Part shown: positions 28,074 to 36,535 of the stretch, in pieces
Position numbering within the stretch: the stretch's first letter is position 1
How the letters are laid out: the number at the start of each line of letters is the position of its first letter
Assembly (NCBI RefSeq): GCF_000696095.1
Contig: NZ_BAYX01000021.1
Coordinates: forward strand, 56,859 to 120,858
Length of the DNA stretch: 64,000 nt
Source: Rhizobium rhizogenes NBRC 13257
GTDB lineage: Bacteria; Pseudomonadota; Alphaproteobacteria; Rhizobiales; Rhizobiaceae
Direction: 5' to 3'
Position numbers and translations under genes: made by a program
The notes under the pieces: generated by a model
The model's database searches: none
Told to the model about the DNA's origin: nothing
Seen by the model: only the letters and a program-made list of their open reading frames with translations

Positions 28074-28966
28074 GGAAATGCTGCTCCCGCCCGCAACTGC
28101 TCTACGGCAAAATCGACAAAGGCGCGCGTCTTCGCGGAGGCATGCCGGCCCTCGGGATGTACGACATGGATCGGCAGCGGCTCCTCCTCGAAATCCTCCA
28201 GAATGACACGCAGCCGGCCTTCGGCGACCGGCTTTGCGATCTGATAGGACAGCGTGCGGGCGAGGCCCCAGCCGCTTGACGCCGCCGAAATCGAGGCTTC
28301 GACCGAGTTGCAGAACAAACGCGGGTGGAGAGCAGGAGAGAGCTTGCCCTCGGGGCCAAAATGCCAGTCGAGCGGAGCGGACGATCCGGTGTTTGCAATG
28401 ATCGTATGGCCTACGAGATCGGCCGGCGTCTCTGGCAGACCATGGCGCTCGAAGTAGGAGGGTGCGCCGCAGACAACGCGGCGCACGGTGCCGACCTTCA
28501 CGGCATTGTAGCTTGAATCCGGCAGATGGCCGATGCGGATGGCAACATCGATCCCCTCTTCCACCAGATTGACGATACGATCGAACAGCAGCACACGACC
28601 GATGACCGCCGGATGCAGGGCCAGAAACGCGGTGACGATGGGCATGATGTAATATTGCCCGAACAGCATCGGCGCCGTGACCGTCAGCATGCCGGAGGGC
28701 GTCGCATAGGAGCCGCCGGCCGACGCCTCGGCCTCATCGATATCGCTGAGGATGCGGCGGCAGTCCTCGACATAGTGGCGACCCTGCGCCGTCAGCTTTA
28801 CCGAACGCGTCGAGCGCAGGAACAACCGCGCGCCGGTCACCTCTTCCAGGAAGGCGATCGCACGGGTCACGACCGGCGGGCTCATGTGCAACTGCCGCGC
28901 CGCAGCAGCGAAACTGCCGACATCGGCCACTTTCACCAGCACTTTCATGCATTGCAGCCTGTCCAA
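28070..28966 (-). CDS. LysR family transcriptional regulator
   Basis: About 298 residues if the TTG at 28966 is used; AGGAGG lies six bases before it. An in-frame TTG at 28984 is the alternative. The N-terminal helix-turn-helix has VGSFAAAARQLHMSPPVVTR and RLFLRSTRSVKLT. The C-terminal periplasmic-binding-like sensor contains the GIDVAIRIGHLPDSSYNAVK segment of the CrgA-like LysR group. It is divergent from the glutathione transferase gene (131 bases between), which is the obvious target. Confidence 0.9.
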   Translation of the reverse strand: MDRLQCMKVLVKVADVGSFAAAARQLHMSPPVVTRAIAFLEEVTGARLFLRSTRSVKLTAQGRHYVEDCRRILSDIDEAEASAGGSYATPSGMLTVTAPMLFGQYYIMPIVTAFLALHPAVIGRVLLFDRIVNLVEEGIDVAIRIGHLPDSSYNAVKVGTVRRVVCGAPSYFERHGLPETPADLVGHTIIANTGSSAPLDWHFGPEGKLSPALHPRLFCNSVEASISAASSGWGLARTLSYQIAKPVAEGRLRVILEDFEEEPLPIHVVHPEGRHASAKTRAFVDFAVEQLRAGAAFP

Positions 28967-29096
28967 CTGCGCCTCCTGCCACAATCGAAATTATTTCAAA
29001 TTATGGAATTGTTTCTTGCTTGCAATCGTACTTCTGTTCTCAGGTGGAAACAATCATGTTTGGCCCGGGTCCACCCCCTCAATCCGGAGACTAAAC

Positions 29097-29714
29097 ATGA
29101 AGCTCTATTTCCATCCGCTGTCTGGTCATTCCCACCGCGCCCGCCTGTTCCTCTCGTTGATCGGCGTCAATACCGATATCGTTGAGCTCGACCTCTCCAA
29201 GGGCGAACACAAGACCCCGGCGTTCTTGGCGCTCAATCCTTTCGGACAGGTTCCTCTGCTGGATGACGACGGCGTCATTATCGCCGACTCCACCGCCATT
29301 CTGGTCTATCTCGCCAAAAAATACGCTGAAAAGGGCTGGCTACCGGACGACGCGGTTGGCGCTGCGGCCGTGCAGCGCTGGCTTTCGGTGGCCTCAGGCC
29401 AAATCGCCTACGGCCCTTGCGCCGCCCGTCTCGTCACCGTCTTCGGCGCCAAATTCGATGCGGAGGAAGTAATCGCTCGCGCTCATGCCATTCTGACGCT
29501 GATCGACGCGGAGCTTGCCAGCCGCCAATGGATCGCGGCCGATCATCCGACGATCGCCGATGTGGCGCTCTACAGCTACATCGCCCGCGCACCAGAGGGC
29601 AATGTCGATCGCTTCCGGTATCACAACGTCACCGCCTGGCTTGCCCGCATCGAGGCTTTGCCAGGCTTCTATCCCTTCCAGAAAACCCCAATCGGCATTG
29701 CCGACGTGGCCTAA
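29097..29714 (+). CDS. Glutathione S-transferase family protein
   Basis: A 205-residue protein. The thioredoxin-like N-terminal domain has HPLSGHSHRARLFLSLIG and the glutathione-binding NPFGQVPLLDDDGVIIADST with the cis-proline and the DST (ES-like) pair. The all-helical C-terminal domain has the N-capping DHPTIADVALYSY motif. CCGGAGAC precedes the ATG at 29097. It is transcribed with the FMN-binding protein after it (21-base gap), suggesting an oxidative or electrophile defence unit under the divergent LysR regulator. Confidence 0.9.
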   Translation: MKLYFHPLSGHSHRARLFLSLIGVNTDIVELDLSKGEHKTPAFLALNPFGQVPLLDDDGVIIADSTAILVYLAKKYAEKGWLPDDAVGAAAVQRWLSVASGQIAYGPCAARLVTVFGAKFDAEEVIARAHAILTLIDAELASRQWIAADHPTIADVALYSYIARAPEGNVDRFRYHNVTAWLARIEALPGFYPFQKTPIGIADVA

Positions 29715-29735
29715 GGCTCGTTGAAAGGTCAGATC

Positions 29736-30743
29736 ATGTTAACCGCCGACAAAGCTGAAGATGTCCCTCCCTGGCATGCCGGGGAAATCGAGTTGCAGAA
29801 AACGGTCGGGGTGGCGGAGCGAATGGGCGAAGTCGGCCAGCGCGTGCTGCGCGATCATCTGATCGACCAGCACCGCGACTTCTATCCGCAACTGCCGTTC
29901 ATTGTGCTCGGCAGTGTCGATGCTCAAGGCGACGTCTGGGCGACGCTGCGGGCCGCCCGTCCGGGCTTTCTGCATAGCCCCGACATCCATACGCTGAGCG
30001 TCGACCTTGCCCGTGATCCGGCAGATCCCGCCGATGCGGGCATGGAGGATGGCGATGCCATAGGGATGCTGGGGATCGAGCTTCATACCCGCCGCCGCAA
30101 TCGCTTAAACGGCACGATCGTCCGACATGGGGACGATGGCTTCGATGTCGCTGTCGGTCAGGCCTATGGCAACTGTCCCAGATATATCCAGCTGCGGGAT
30201 TTCACCTTCGTCCGCGATCCGTCCGAGGAGACGGATCAACAGGCATGGCATCTGGTCGAACTCGACGCCAAGGCAAAAGAAATGATCGCTGGCGCCGACA
30301 CCTTTTTCGTTGGCTCCTATGTTGACCGCGAGGATGGGCAAAGACAGGTGGATGTGTCGCATCGCGGCGGCAAAGCAGGGTTTGTGCGTATCGGTGGCGA
30401 CGGCGTACTGACCATTCCGGATTTTGCCGGCAATCTGTTCTTCAACACGCTCGGCAATATCGTCATCAATCCGAAGGCGGGATTGGTCTTTGCGGATTTC
30501 AACAGCGGCGAACTGCTGCAACTCACCGGCGAGGCGGAAGTGATCCTCGATTCGCCGGAAATATCAGCCTTTCAAGGGGCGGAGCGCCTATGGCGCTTCA
30601 CGCCACGCAAGATCATCCGTCGTCCGGGCACCTTGCCGCTACGCTGGAAATTCCACGAGGACGGCTGGTCGCCCAGTTCCCTGATGACCGGGAGCTGGGA
30701 CACTGCCCGCAACGGAGCTGATGGCGGTCAAAAGCCGCTCTAA
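29736..30743 (+). CDS. Pyridoxamine-phosphate-oxidase-like FMN-binding protein
   Basis: The ATG at 29736 follows GAAAGG, giving 335 residues. The split-barrel flavin-binding region is recognisable in LPFIVLGSVDAQGDVWATLR and NRLNGTI, with a second half containing GFVRIGGDGVLTIPDFAGN and PKAGLVFADFNSGELLQLTG. This two-barrel layout resembles stand-alone relatives of the ferredoxin-reductase-fused pyridoxamine oxidase-like proteins. Here the reductase domain is absent. The reaction is unknown; a flavin reductase or peroxide-related role alongside the glutathione transferase is inference. Confidence 0.8.
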   Translation: MLTADKAEDVPPWHAGEIELQKTVGVAERMGEVGQRVLRDHLIDQHRDFYPQLPFIVLGSVDAQGDVWATLRAARPGFLHSPDIHTLSVDLARDPADPADAGMEDGDAIGMLGIELHTRRRNRLNGTIVRHGDDGFDVAVGQAYGNCPRYIQLRDFTFVRDPSEETDQQAWHLVELDAKAKEMIAGADTFFVGSYVDREDGQRQVDVSHRGGKAGFVRIGGDGVLTIPDFAGNLFFNTLGNIVINPKAGLVFADFNSGELLQLTGEAEVILDSPEISAFQGAERLWRFTPRKIIRRPGTLPLRWKFHEDGWSPSSLMTGSWDTARNGADGGQKPL

Positions 30744-31018
30744 CCCGTCAAATTCCAGGGGCGAATCTTTAGTAAGAACTCGCGAAAACGCGTCAAAATT
30801 GTCTTCCTCACGGTTATTTTCTTGCGGAATCGTACTAATATTCCTACAGAAACTACCCTTATGAGCGCTTTTGAGGTCAAAAATGTCCGAAAGCGTTCAT
30901 CGGCCTCGATGTAACTTCCTGTCTCCAATTCAGGGCGCCTTGCGGCAGTTCGCGCGTCACGACAGGCCATTGCGGCGGGTTCAAAGGGCGCTGCCGTGCC
31001 CATCCGAGGAGAGAGAAA

Positions 31019-32125
31019 ATGAGTCTGAAGACATTGACGGCTGCGACCTTCGTCGCCTCGCTGGCCTTTGCGCCGCTTGCGCATGCCGATATCACCATCG
31101 GCCTGATCGCGCCGCTGACCGGCCCCGTCGCCGCCTATGGCGATCAGGTCAAGAATGGCGCAGAGACCGCCGTTGACGAAATCAACAAGAGCGGTGGCGT
31201 TCTCGGCCAGAAGCTCGTCCTGAAGCTCGGCGATGATGCCGGCGATCCGAAGCAGGGCGTCTCCGTTGCCAACGGTTTCGTCGGCGACAGCATTCGTTTC
31301 GTCGTTGGTCCTGTGACCTCGGGCGTCGCCATTCCGGTTTCGGACGCACTCTCTGAAAACGGCATCCTGATGGTGACGCCGACTGCGACCGCTCCGGACC
31401 TGACCAATCGCGGCCTCACCAACATCCTGCGCACCTGCGGCCGCGATGACCAGCAGGCCACCGTCGCAGCCGACTACGTGGTGAAGAACTTCAAGGACAA
31501 GAAGATCGCCATCCTCAACGACAAGGGCGCCTACGGCAAGGGCCTGGCGGACGCCTTCAAGGCCACCCTCAACAAGGGCGGCGTGACGGAGGTCATCAAC
31601 GATTCCCTGACCCCGGGCGAAAAGGACTACAGCGCGCTGACAGCAAAACTGAAACAGGCCGGTGTCGACGTGATCTATTTCGGTGGCTATCACCCGGAAG
31701 CCGGTCTGCTTGTCCGCCAGCTGAAGGACATCTCCGTCAAGGCGACGATCATCGGCGGCGACGGCCTGTCCAACAGCGAATATTGGGCGATCGCCAATGA
31801 GGCCGCTGCCGGTACGATCTTCACCAATGCGTCCGACGCCCTGAAGAACCCGGATTCGCAGAGCGCCGTCGCTGCCCTGAAGGCACGCAACATTCCGGCG
31901 GAAGCCTTTACGCTCAACGCCTATGCCGCCGTGCAGGTGCTGAAAGCCGGAATCGAAAAGGCTGGCAAGGCCGACGACGCGGAAGCTGTTGGCACCGCCC
32001 TGAAGACCGGCGAACCGATCGACACCGCCATCGGCAAGGTCACCTACGGCGAAACCGGCGACCTCACCTCCCAGAGCTTCTCGCTCTTCAAGTGGGAAGG
32101 TGGCAAGATCGTTTCGGCCGAATAA
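31019..32125 (+). CDS. Branched-chain amino-acid-type ABC substrate-binding protein, stand-alone
   Basis: A 368-residue LivJ/LivK-like receptor with a signal peptide cleaved near AHA-DI (residue 23). The mature start ITIGLIAPLTGPVAAYGDQV, then VVGPVTSGVAIPVSD and IYFGGYHPEAGLLVRQL, are family-typical. GAGGAGAGA precedes the ATG. No permease or ATPase gene is nearby, and a strong terminator follows, so it must use membrane components encoded elsewhere. The gene is a monocistronic unit. Confidence 0.92.
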   Translation: MSLKTLTAATFVASLAFAPLAHADITIGLIAPLTGPVAAYGDQVKNGAETAVDEINKSGGVLGQKLVLKLGDDAGDPKQGVSVANGFVGDSIRFVVGPVTSGVAIPVSDALSENGILMVTPTATAPDLTNRGLTNILRTCGRDDQQATVAADYVVKNFKDKKIAILNDKGAYGKGLADAFKATLNKGGVTEVINDSLTPGEKDYSALTAKLKQAGVDVIYFGGYHPEAGLLVRQLKDISVKATIIGGDGLSNSEYWAIANEAAAGTIFTNASDALKNPDSQSAVAALKARNIPAEAFTLNAYAAVQVLKAGIEKAGKADDAEAVGTALKTGEPIDTAIGKVTYGETGDLTSQSFSLFKWEGGKIVSAE

Positions 32126-32151
32126 GCCGTCTCAATCAGCTCTTCAATATT

Positions 32152-32180
32152 TGCCGGGCCACATGTGGCCCGGCATTTTT
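32152..32180 (+). terminator. Intrinsic terminator after the LivJ-like gene
   Basis: A perfect 24-base palindrome (12-bp arms, 32152-32175) rich in GC is followed immediately by five T residues. It lies 26 bases after the receptor stop. Its symmetry could also serve the convergent operon ending at 32207, although the A-run for that direction is not seen. Confidence 0.85.
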
Positions 32181-32206
32181 ATGTCCTGCGATACTTACGA
32201 CCCGTA

Positions 32207-33031
32207 TCAGCAGACACTGCGAAACCGATCGACGCAGGTGGAGAGGACTTCCGCCCCCGGCTTTTTCCACCAGTTCGCTTCCGAGAAGATTTCCACTTCC
32301 TGCGCGCCGACATAGCCGCCCTTCTCGATGGCGGCGCGGATGCGCTTCAGGTCGATGATGCCGTCGCCCATCATGCCGCGATCGAGCAGAAGGTCCGTGG
32401 TCGGCACCAACCAGTCGCAGATATGGTGCGCAAGGATCTGACTATTGGCGCCAGCACGGGCGATCTGCTCGTAAAGTTTCGGATCCCACCAGACGTGATA
32501 GACGTCGATGGCAACGCCGACGCCCTCACCCAAAACATCGCAAATGTCGAGCGCCTGTTCCAGCGTGTTCACGCAAGCGCGGTCGGCGGCATACATCGGA
32601 TGCAGCGGCTCGATCGCCAGGGGAATGCCGGCACTGCGGGCATGCGGCAGGATTGTCGCGATGCCATCGGCCACCATTTCCCGGGCTTGGCCAATGTCTT
32701 TCGACCCCTTGGGCAGGCCGCCGACGACAAGCACAAGGCAATCGGCGTTCAGCGCCGCCGCCTCGTCGATCGCCCGCTTGTTGTCGTCGATCGCAGCCTT
32801 CAAACCCTCGGCATCGGCCGCCGGAAACATGCCGCCACGGCAAAGGCCGGTCACCTGGAGCCGGTTATCGGCCACGATCTTTGCAGCCTCGGAAAGGCCG
32901 ATCTTATGCACCTGATCGCGCCAGGGCGCGATCGCGACAATATCCTGCTTCAGGCAGGCCTCGACCGCCTGGCGCATGTCATATTGCTGGCGCACGGTCG
33001 CAAGATTGATGGAAAGGCCCGATATAGCCAT
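32207..33031 (-). CDS. Xylose-isomerase-like TIM-barrel protein (sugar phosphate isomerase/epimerase family)
   Basis: A 274-residue AP-endonuclease-2-type TIM barrel. The metal-ligand pattern is visible at strand ends: IEPLHPMYAADRA, AIDVYHVWWD, HHICDW with a later GDGIIDLKRI, and EVEIFSE. Such enzymes isomerise or epimerise sugars, or cleave 3-keto-glycosides. The stop lies 82 bases from the previous, convergent gene. It is the last gene of a three-gene operon with DUF993 and Gfo/Idh/MocA proteins. The start at 33031 follows GGGAGGATC. Confidence 0.85.
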   Translation of the reverse strand: MAISGLSINLATVRQQYDMRQAVEACLKQDIVAIAPWRDQVHKIGLSEAAKIVADNRLQVTGLCRGGMFPAADAEGLKAAIDDNKRAIDEAAALNADCLVLVVGGLPKGSKDIGQAREMVADGIATILPHARSAGIPLAIEPLHPMYAADRACVNTLEQALDICDVLGEGVGVAIDVYHVWWDPKLYEQIARAGANSQILAHHICDWLVPTTDLLLDRGMMGDGIIDLKRIRAAIEKGGYVGAQEVEIFSEANWWKKPGAEVLSTCVDRFRSVC

Positions 33032-33061
33032 GCAGATGATCCTCCCAGATCCTGTTTCCGA

Positions 33062-34237
33062 TTAGGCGACGCCGACCGTTGCAAGGATCGTCTTCATCCG
33101 CTGCACGGCAAGATCCGGATCCCTCAGAACACGCGCCGTATCGGCCAGACGGAAAAGCTCCGAAAGATGCACGATGGAGCGCGTGCTCTGTTGGCCGCCC
33201 AGCATCTGGAAATGATCCTGAAAGCCATTGAGATAGGCGAGGAAGACGACGCCGGTCTTGTAGAAACGCGTTGGCGCCTTGAAGATGTGGCGCGACAGCG
33301 GAACGGTCGGCGCCAGTATCTGGTGAAAGGCATCGAGATCGTTCTGAGTGAGCTTCGAAAGGGCCGCACTCGCCGCCGGCGCAATCGCGTCGAAGATGCC
33401 GAGCAGTGCGTGCGAATAGCCTTGGCTATCGCCAGCGATCAATTCGGCATAATTGAAATCGTCGCCGGTATACATTTTGACTGAGGGATCAAGGCGGCGG
33501 CGCATGATGATCTCTTTTTCAGCCGACAGCAGCGAGATCTTGACGCCATCCACCTTGGATGCGTTGTCGTTGATGATGGCGACCGCCGTCTCCATGGCGC
33601 GCAGATCGTCCGATGAGCCCCAATAGCCCGCCAACGCCGGATCGAACATTGAGCCGAGCCAATGGATCATCACCGGTTGCTTCACCTGTCCGAGAATGCG
33701 GTTATAGACGCGGATATAGTCATCCGGCCCCTTGGCGGCGGCGGCAAGCGCGCGGCTCGCCATCAGGATGATGCGTCCGCCCTGCCCCTCGACGAAGGCA
33801 ACCTGTTCTTCATAGGCCCGGATGACGTCATCGATGGTAACGTCGGGACCGGGAGCGAGATGATCTGTCCCGGCGCCATAGGCGATCAGCGCGTCCGAAC
33901 GATTACGGGCGGCCGACTGTGCATGGGTGATCAGATCCTTGGCGCCGGTCCAGTCGAGGCCCATGCCGCGCTGCGCCGTGTCCATGGCTTCCGCCACGCC
34001 GAGACCGAGATCCCAGAGATATTCGCGAAATGCGATCGTGCGTTCCCAATCGATATTCCGGTCGAGCCAAGGATCGTTATCGGCGAGCGGATCGACGACG
34101 ACATGGGCGGCCGCATAGGCGACGCGATTGAACAGATGGCCACCGGCCGGACGCTCCGGCGGGCTGAGCGGCGTGTTGACGACGGTAAAATCGGCAAGCT
34201 TGCCGTCAGCCGTGGGCAAACGAAGGGTATTGGTCAT
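33062..34237 (-). CDS. DUF993 family protein (dihydrodipicolinate-synthase-like)
   Basis: A 391-residue protein that looks like a divergent aldolase of the DHDPS superfamily: PVMIHWLGSMFDPALAGYWG contains a central strand and GVKISLLSAEKE fits the Schiff-base lysine strand (VDGVKISLL). DYIRVYNRILGQVKQPVMIH is likewise typical of DUF993. No reaction is established as far as I know. It is 12 bases downstream of the Gfo/Idh gene and 30 bases before the isomerase, consistent with cleavage of a keto-sugar intermediate made by its neighbours. Confidence 0.82.
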   Translation of the reverse strand: MTNTLRLPTADGKLADFTVVNTPLSPPERPAGGHLFNRVAYAAAHVVVDPLADNDPWLDRNIDWERTIAFREYLWDLGLGVAEAMDTAQRGMGLDWTGAKDLITHAQSAARNRSDALIAYGAGTDHLAPGPDVTIDDVIRAYEEQVAFVEGQGGRIILMASRALAAAAKGPDDYIRVYNRILGQVKQPVMIHWLGSMFDPALAGYWGSSDDLRAMETAVAIINDNASKVDGVKISLLSAEKEIIMRRRLDPSVKMYTGDDFNYAELIAGDSQGYSHALLGIFDAIAPAASAALSKLTQNDLDAFHQILAPTVPLSRHIFKAPTRFYKTGVVFLAYLNGFQDHFQMLGGQQSTRSIVHLSELFRLADTARVLRDPDLAVQRMKTILATVGVA

Positions 34238-34249
34238 GATCTCGACCTC

Positions 34250-35407
34250 CTAGCGCGCGGCAAGCGTGGGAACGTCGATCCAGCGACGCTCGACCCAACT
34301 CTTCTGAGCAAGTTCGGCGAGCTGAACGCCCTTGGCACCTTCACGAAGCGTGAATTTCCACGGCGCATCCTCGGCGACATGGCGCAGGAAGCCCTCCCAC
34401 TGCGCCTTGAAGCCATTGTCGAAGACCTGTGTGTCCGGCACTTCGTCCCAGGTGTCGAAAAAATTGATCGTCTGTGGCTGATCCGGATTCCACACCGGCT
34501 TCGGCGTGTTGACGCGATGCTGCGTCCAGCAGCGCATCAGGCCACAGACCGCAGAGCCATGCGTACCGTCGACCTGGAAAGTGACGAGATCGTCACGGCG
34601 CACGCGCACGGCCCAGGAGGAATTGATGTGGGCGACGATGCCGCCCTCGAGCTCGAAGGTGGCATAGGCAGAATCGTCGGCATCGGCGATGTAGGTATTG
34701 CCATTTTCGTCAACGCGGCTTGGAATATGGGTCGCGCCGTAGCAGCTCACGGCTTTGACCTCGCCGAAGAGATTGTCCAGCACATAGCGCCAATGCGGCA
34801 GCATATCGAGGATCATGCCGCCGCCCTCGGCCTTGCGGTAATTCCACGATGGCCGCTGCGCCTTCACGCCCCAATCACCTTCGAAGACCCAATAGCCAAA
34901 CTCGCCGCGCACCGAGAGGATCTTGCCGAAGAAGCCGCTGTCACGCAGCATGGCGATCTTGCGAAGACCGGGCAGGAAGAGCTTGTCCTGCACCACGCCG
35001 TTCTTGACGCCACGCCGTTCTGCCGAGGCGGCAACCGACAGCGCCTCGTCCAGCGTCTCAGAAATCGGCTTTTCACAATAGACATGCTTGCCGGCGGCAA
35101 TCGCCCGCTCCAGCAGGGAGACACGCATCTGCGTCGAGCCGGCGTCGAAGAAGATCGTGTTGTTCGGATCGGCAAGCGCGGCATCGAGATCAGTGGTCGT
35201 CTTGGCAACGCCGTGCTTGCGGGCAATCTCCGCGATCTTCTCGGCGTTGCGGCCGACAAGGATCGGTTCGGGCATCAATCTGTCGCCGTTTGCGAGCTGC
35301 ACACCGCCTTGATCGCGGATCGCCAGGATCGAACGCACCAGATGCTGATTGTACCCCATGCGGCCGGTAATGCCGTGCATGATGATGCCGATCGGCTTTG
35401 TCGCCAT
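34250..35407 (-). CDS. Gfo/Idh/MocA family dehydrogenase
   Basis: A 385-residue NAD(P)-dependent oxidoreductase. The Rossmann segment GIIMHGITGRMGYNQHLVRS is unusual for having the glycine pattern of a dihydrodipicolinate-reductase-like start; the EKP motif follows in YCEKPISETLDEA. Later GGGMILDMLPHWRYVLDNLF supplies the family's DxxxH-type catalytic region. It is the first gene of the operon and starts 19 bases from an operator-like palindrome (35427-35440). Substrate unknown, probably a sugar or sugar acid. Confidence 0.87.
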   Translation of the reverse strand: MATKPIGIIMHGITGRMGYNQHLVRSILAIRDQGGVQLANGDRLMPEPILVGRNAEKIAEIARKHGVAKTTTDLDAALADPNNTIFFDAGSTQMRVSLLERAIAAGKHVYCEKPISETLDEALSVAASAERRGVKNGVVQDKLFLPGLRKIAMLRDSGFFGKILSVRGEFGYWVFEGDWGVKAQRPSWNYRKAEGGGMILDMLPHWRYVLDNLFGEVKAVSCYGATHIPSRVDENGNTYIADADDSAYATFELEGGIVAHINSSWAVRVRRDDLVTFQVDGTHGSAVCGLMRCWTQHRVNTPKPVWNPDQPQTINFFDTWDEVPDTQVFDNGFKAQWEGFLRHVAEDAPWKFTLREGAKGVQLAELAQKSWVERRWIDVPTLAAR

Positions 35408-35426
35408 AAGTCATTCCTCCCGTAAA

Positions 35427-35440
35427 TAACTATATAGTTA
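35427..35440. promoter_or_regulatory. Perfect palindrome TAACTATATAGTTA (putative TetR operator)
   Basis: A 14-base perfect palindrome upstream of the Gfo/Idh operon. A close copy, TAACTACATGGTTA, lies before the adjacent TetR gene. Two matched copies at the two promoters are strong circumstantial evidence for control by that regulator. Confidence 0.65.
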
Positions 35441-35535
35441 CATGACTGACACGACAATGCGGCTCTGTCAACGATCGTCGTCAGCGATCGCGACGGCAAT
35501 TATGCAGATTTTCTTGAATTGGCCGATCCGGGCTC

Positions 35536-36243
35536 TCAGGGGCGCAGATAGGCGAAGATGACCTCGATGATATGCTCGCCCCAGGCATCGATTTCCGATT
35601 TTTCGGAGAGGTTTCGCTGAAAGATCGTCGACAGCGTCCAGCGGTTCGTGAGGAAGAAGGAGCCAAGCGCCGCAATGCTCATATAGATCTTGACGGGATC
35701 GCAGCCAGACCGGAAATCGCCGGTGGCAACGCCACGGTCGAGCAGACCGGAAATCTCCGCGACCAACGGCGAATGCAGCTCGAAAATTCGGGCCGAGCGC
35801 TTCAGGAAGCGGGCCTTCTGCATATTCTCCGTGCTGAGAATGCCGAGGAATTCCGGGTGATCCAGAAAATATTTCCATGTGAAAACAACCAGCTCCCGCA
35901 TGCCCTCGCTGGGGCTGCGATGCGAGAGATCAAGCCTTGCTTCCGCCGAACGGATAGCAACGTAGCTGCCTTCGAGGACAGCGACATAGAGCGCGTCCTT
36001 GCCGCCGAAATAGTGATAGAGCATGCGCTTGTTGATCTTGGCGCGCTCGGCAATGGCATCGACACGGGCGCCGCCATAGCCGCGCTCGGCAAACTCCTTG
36101 GTCGCCGCCGCCAGGATCGCCTTGCTGGTGCGCTCGGCATCACGAAGCCGCGGCCGCTCGACCGGCGCGCTCGATATCGCCTGATCGGCGACTTCGATAT
36201 CAACGCTCTTCGATCTGCTCTTTGCGGTTTTGGCTTCAGACAT
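35536..36243 (-). CDS. TetR family transcriptional regulator
   Basis: A 235-residue regulator whose helix-turn-helix spans about residues 38-85 (AILAAATKEFAERGYGGARV, then INKRMLYHYFGGKDALY). The C-terminal helical domain resembles the RutR-like or AcrR-like groups, with LVVFTWKYFLDHPEFLGILS. The first ~30 residues are a charged, probably disordered tail. The ATG at 36243 is used; the TTG directly before it is unlikely. It is upstream of, and in the same direction as, the Gfo/Idh-DUF993-isomerase operon. It has a matched palindrome before its own start, implying autoregulation. Confidence 0.88.
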   Translation of the reverse strand: MSEAKTAKSRSKSVDIEVADQAISSAPVERPRLRDAERTSKAILAAATKEFAERGYGGARVDAIAERAKINKRMLYHYFGGKDALYVAVLEGSYVAIRSAEARLDLSHRSPSEGMRELVVFTWKYFLDHPEFLGILSTENMQKARFLKRSARIFELHSPLVAEISGLLDRGVATGDFRSGCDPVKIYMSIAALGSFFLTNRWTLSTIFQRNLSEKSEIDAWGEHIIEVIFAYLRP

Positions 36244-36348
36244 CAAGGTTCCCGGCTACATTCGGCAAGGCCGATGCGGCCTTCTCGTCACCGACAAGTA
36301 CCCGATCATCGCGCAAGTTGACAGCCTCTCGGAAATCGGGGACCTGAG

Positions 36349-36362
36349 TAACTACATGGTTA
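36349..36362. promoter_or_regulatory. Second operator copy TAACTACATGGTTA
   Basis: It differs from TAACTATATAGTTA at 35427-35440 in two positions, keeping both TAAC and GTTA ends. It lies about 105 bases upstream of the TetR start and also faces the flavoprotein gene starting at 36536. Confidence 0.6.
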
Positions 36363-36535
36363 TATAAATTTATCCAGCCTAGCATGGTCGCGAAAGCGCC
36401 GTAGCCTGCCGGGTCCTTGCTATCCAAATCAGCGCATCCACCTCACGGGCAAGCTATCCCGAACAGCAAAACCACCTTGCTTTCGCTGGCTGCACGGCCC
36501 AAGAGAACAAAAATGAACCAGCGTCGGACGGCTCC

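Noticed and set aside
33662..35425. Plus-strand open frame of 587 codons
   Set aside because: Antisense to the DUF993 and Gfo/Idh genes, which carry family motifs.
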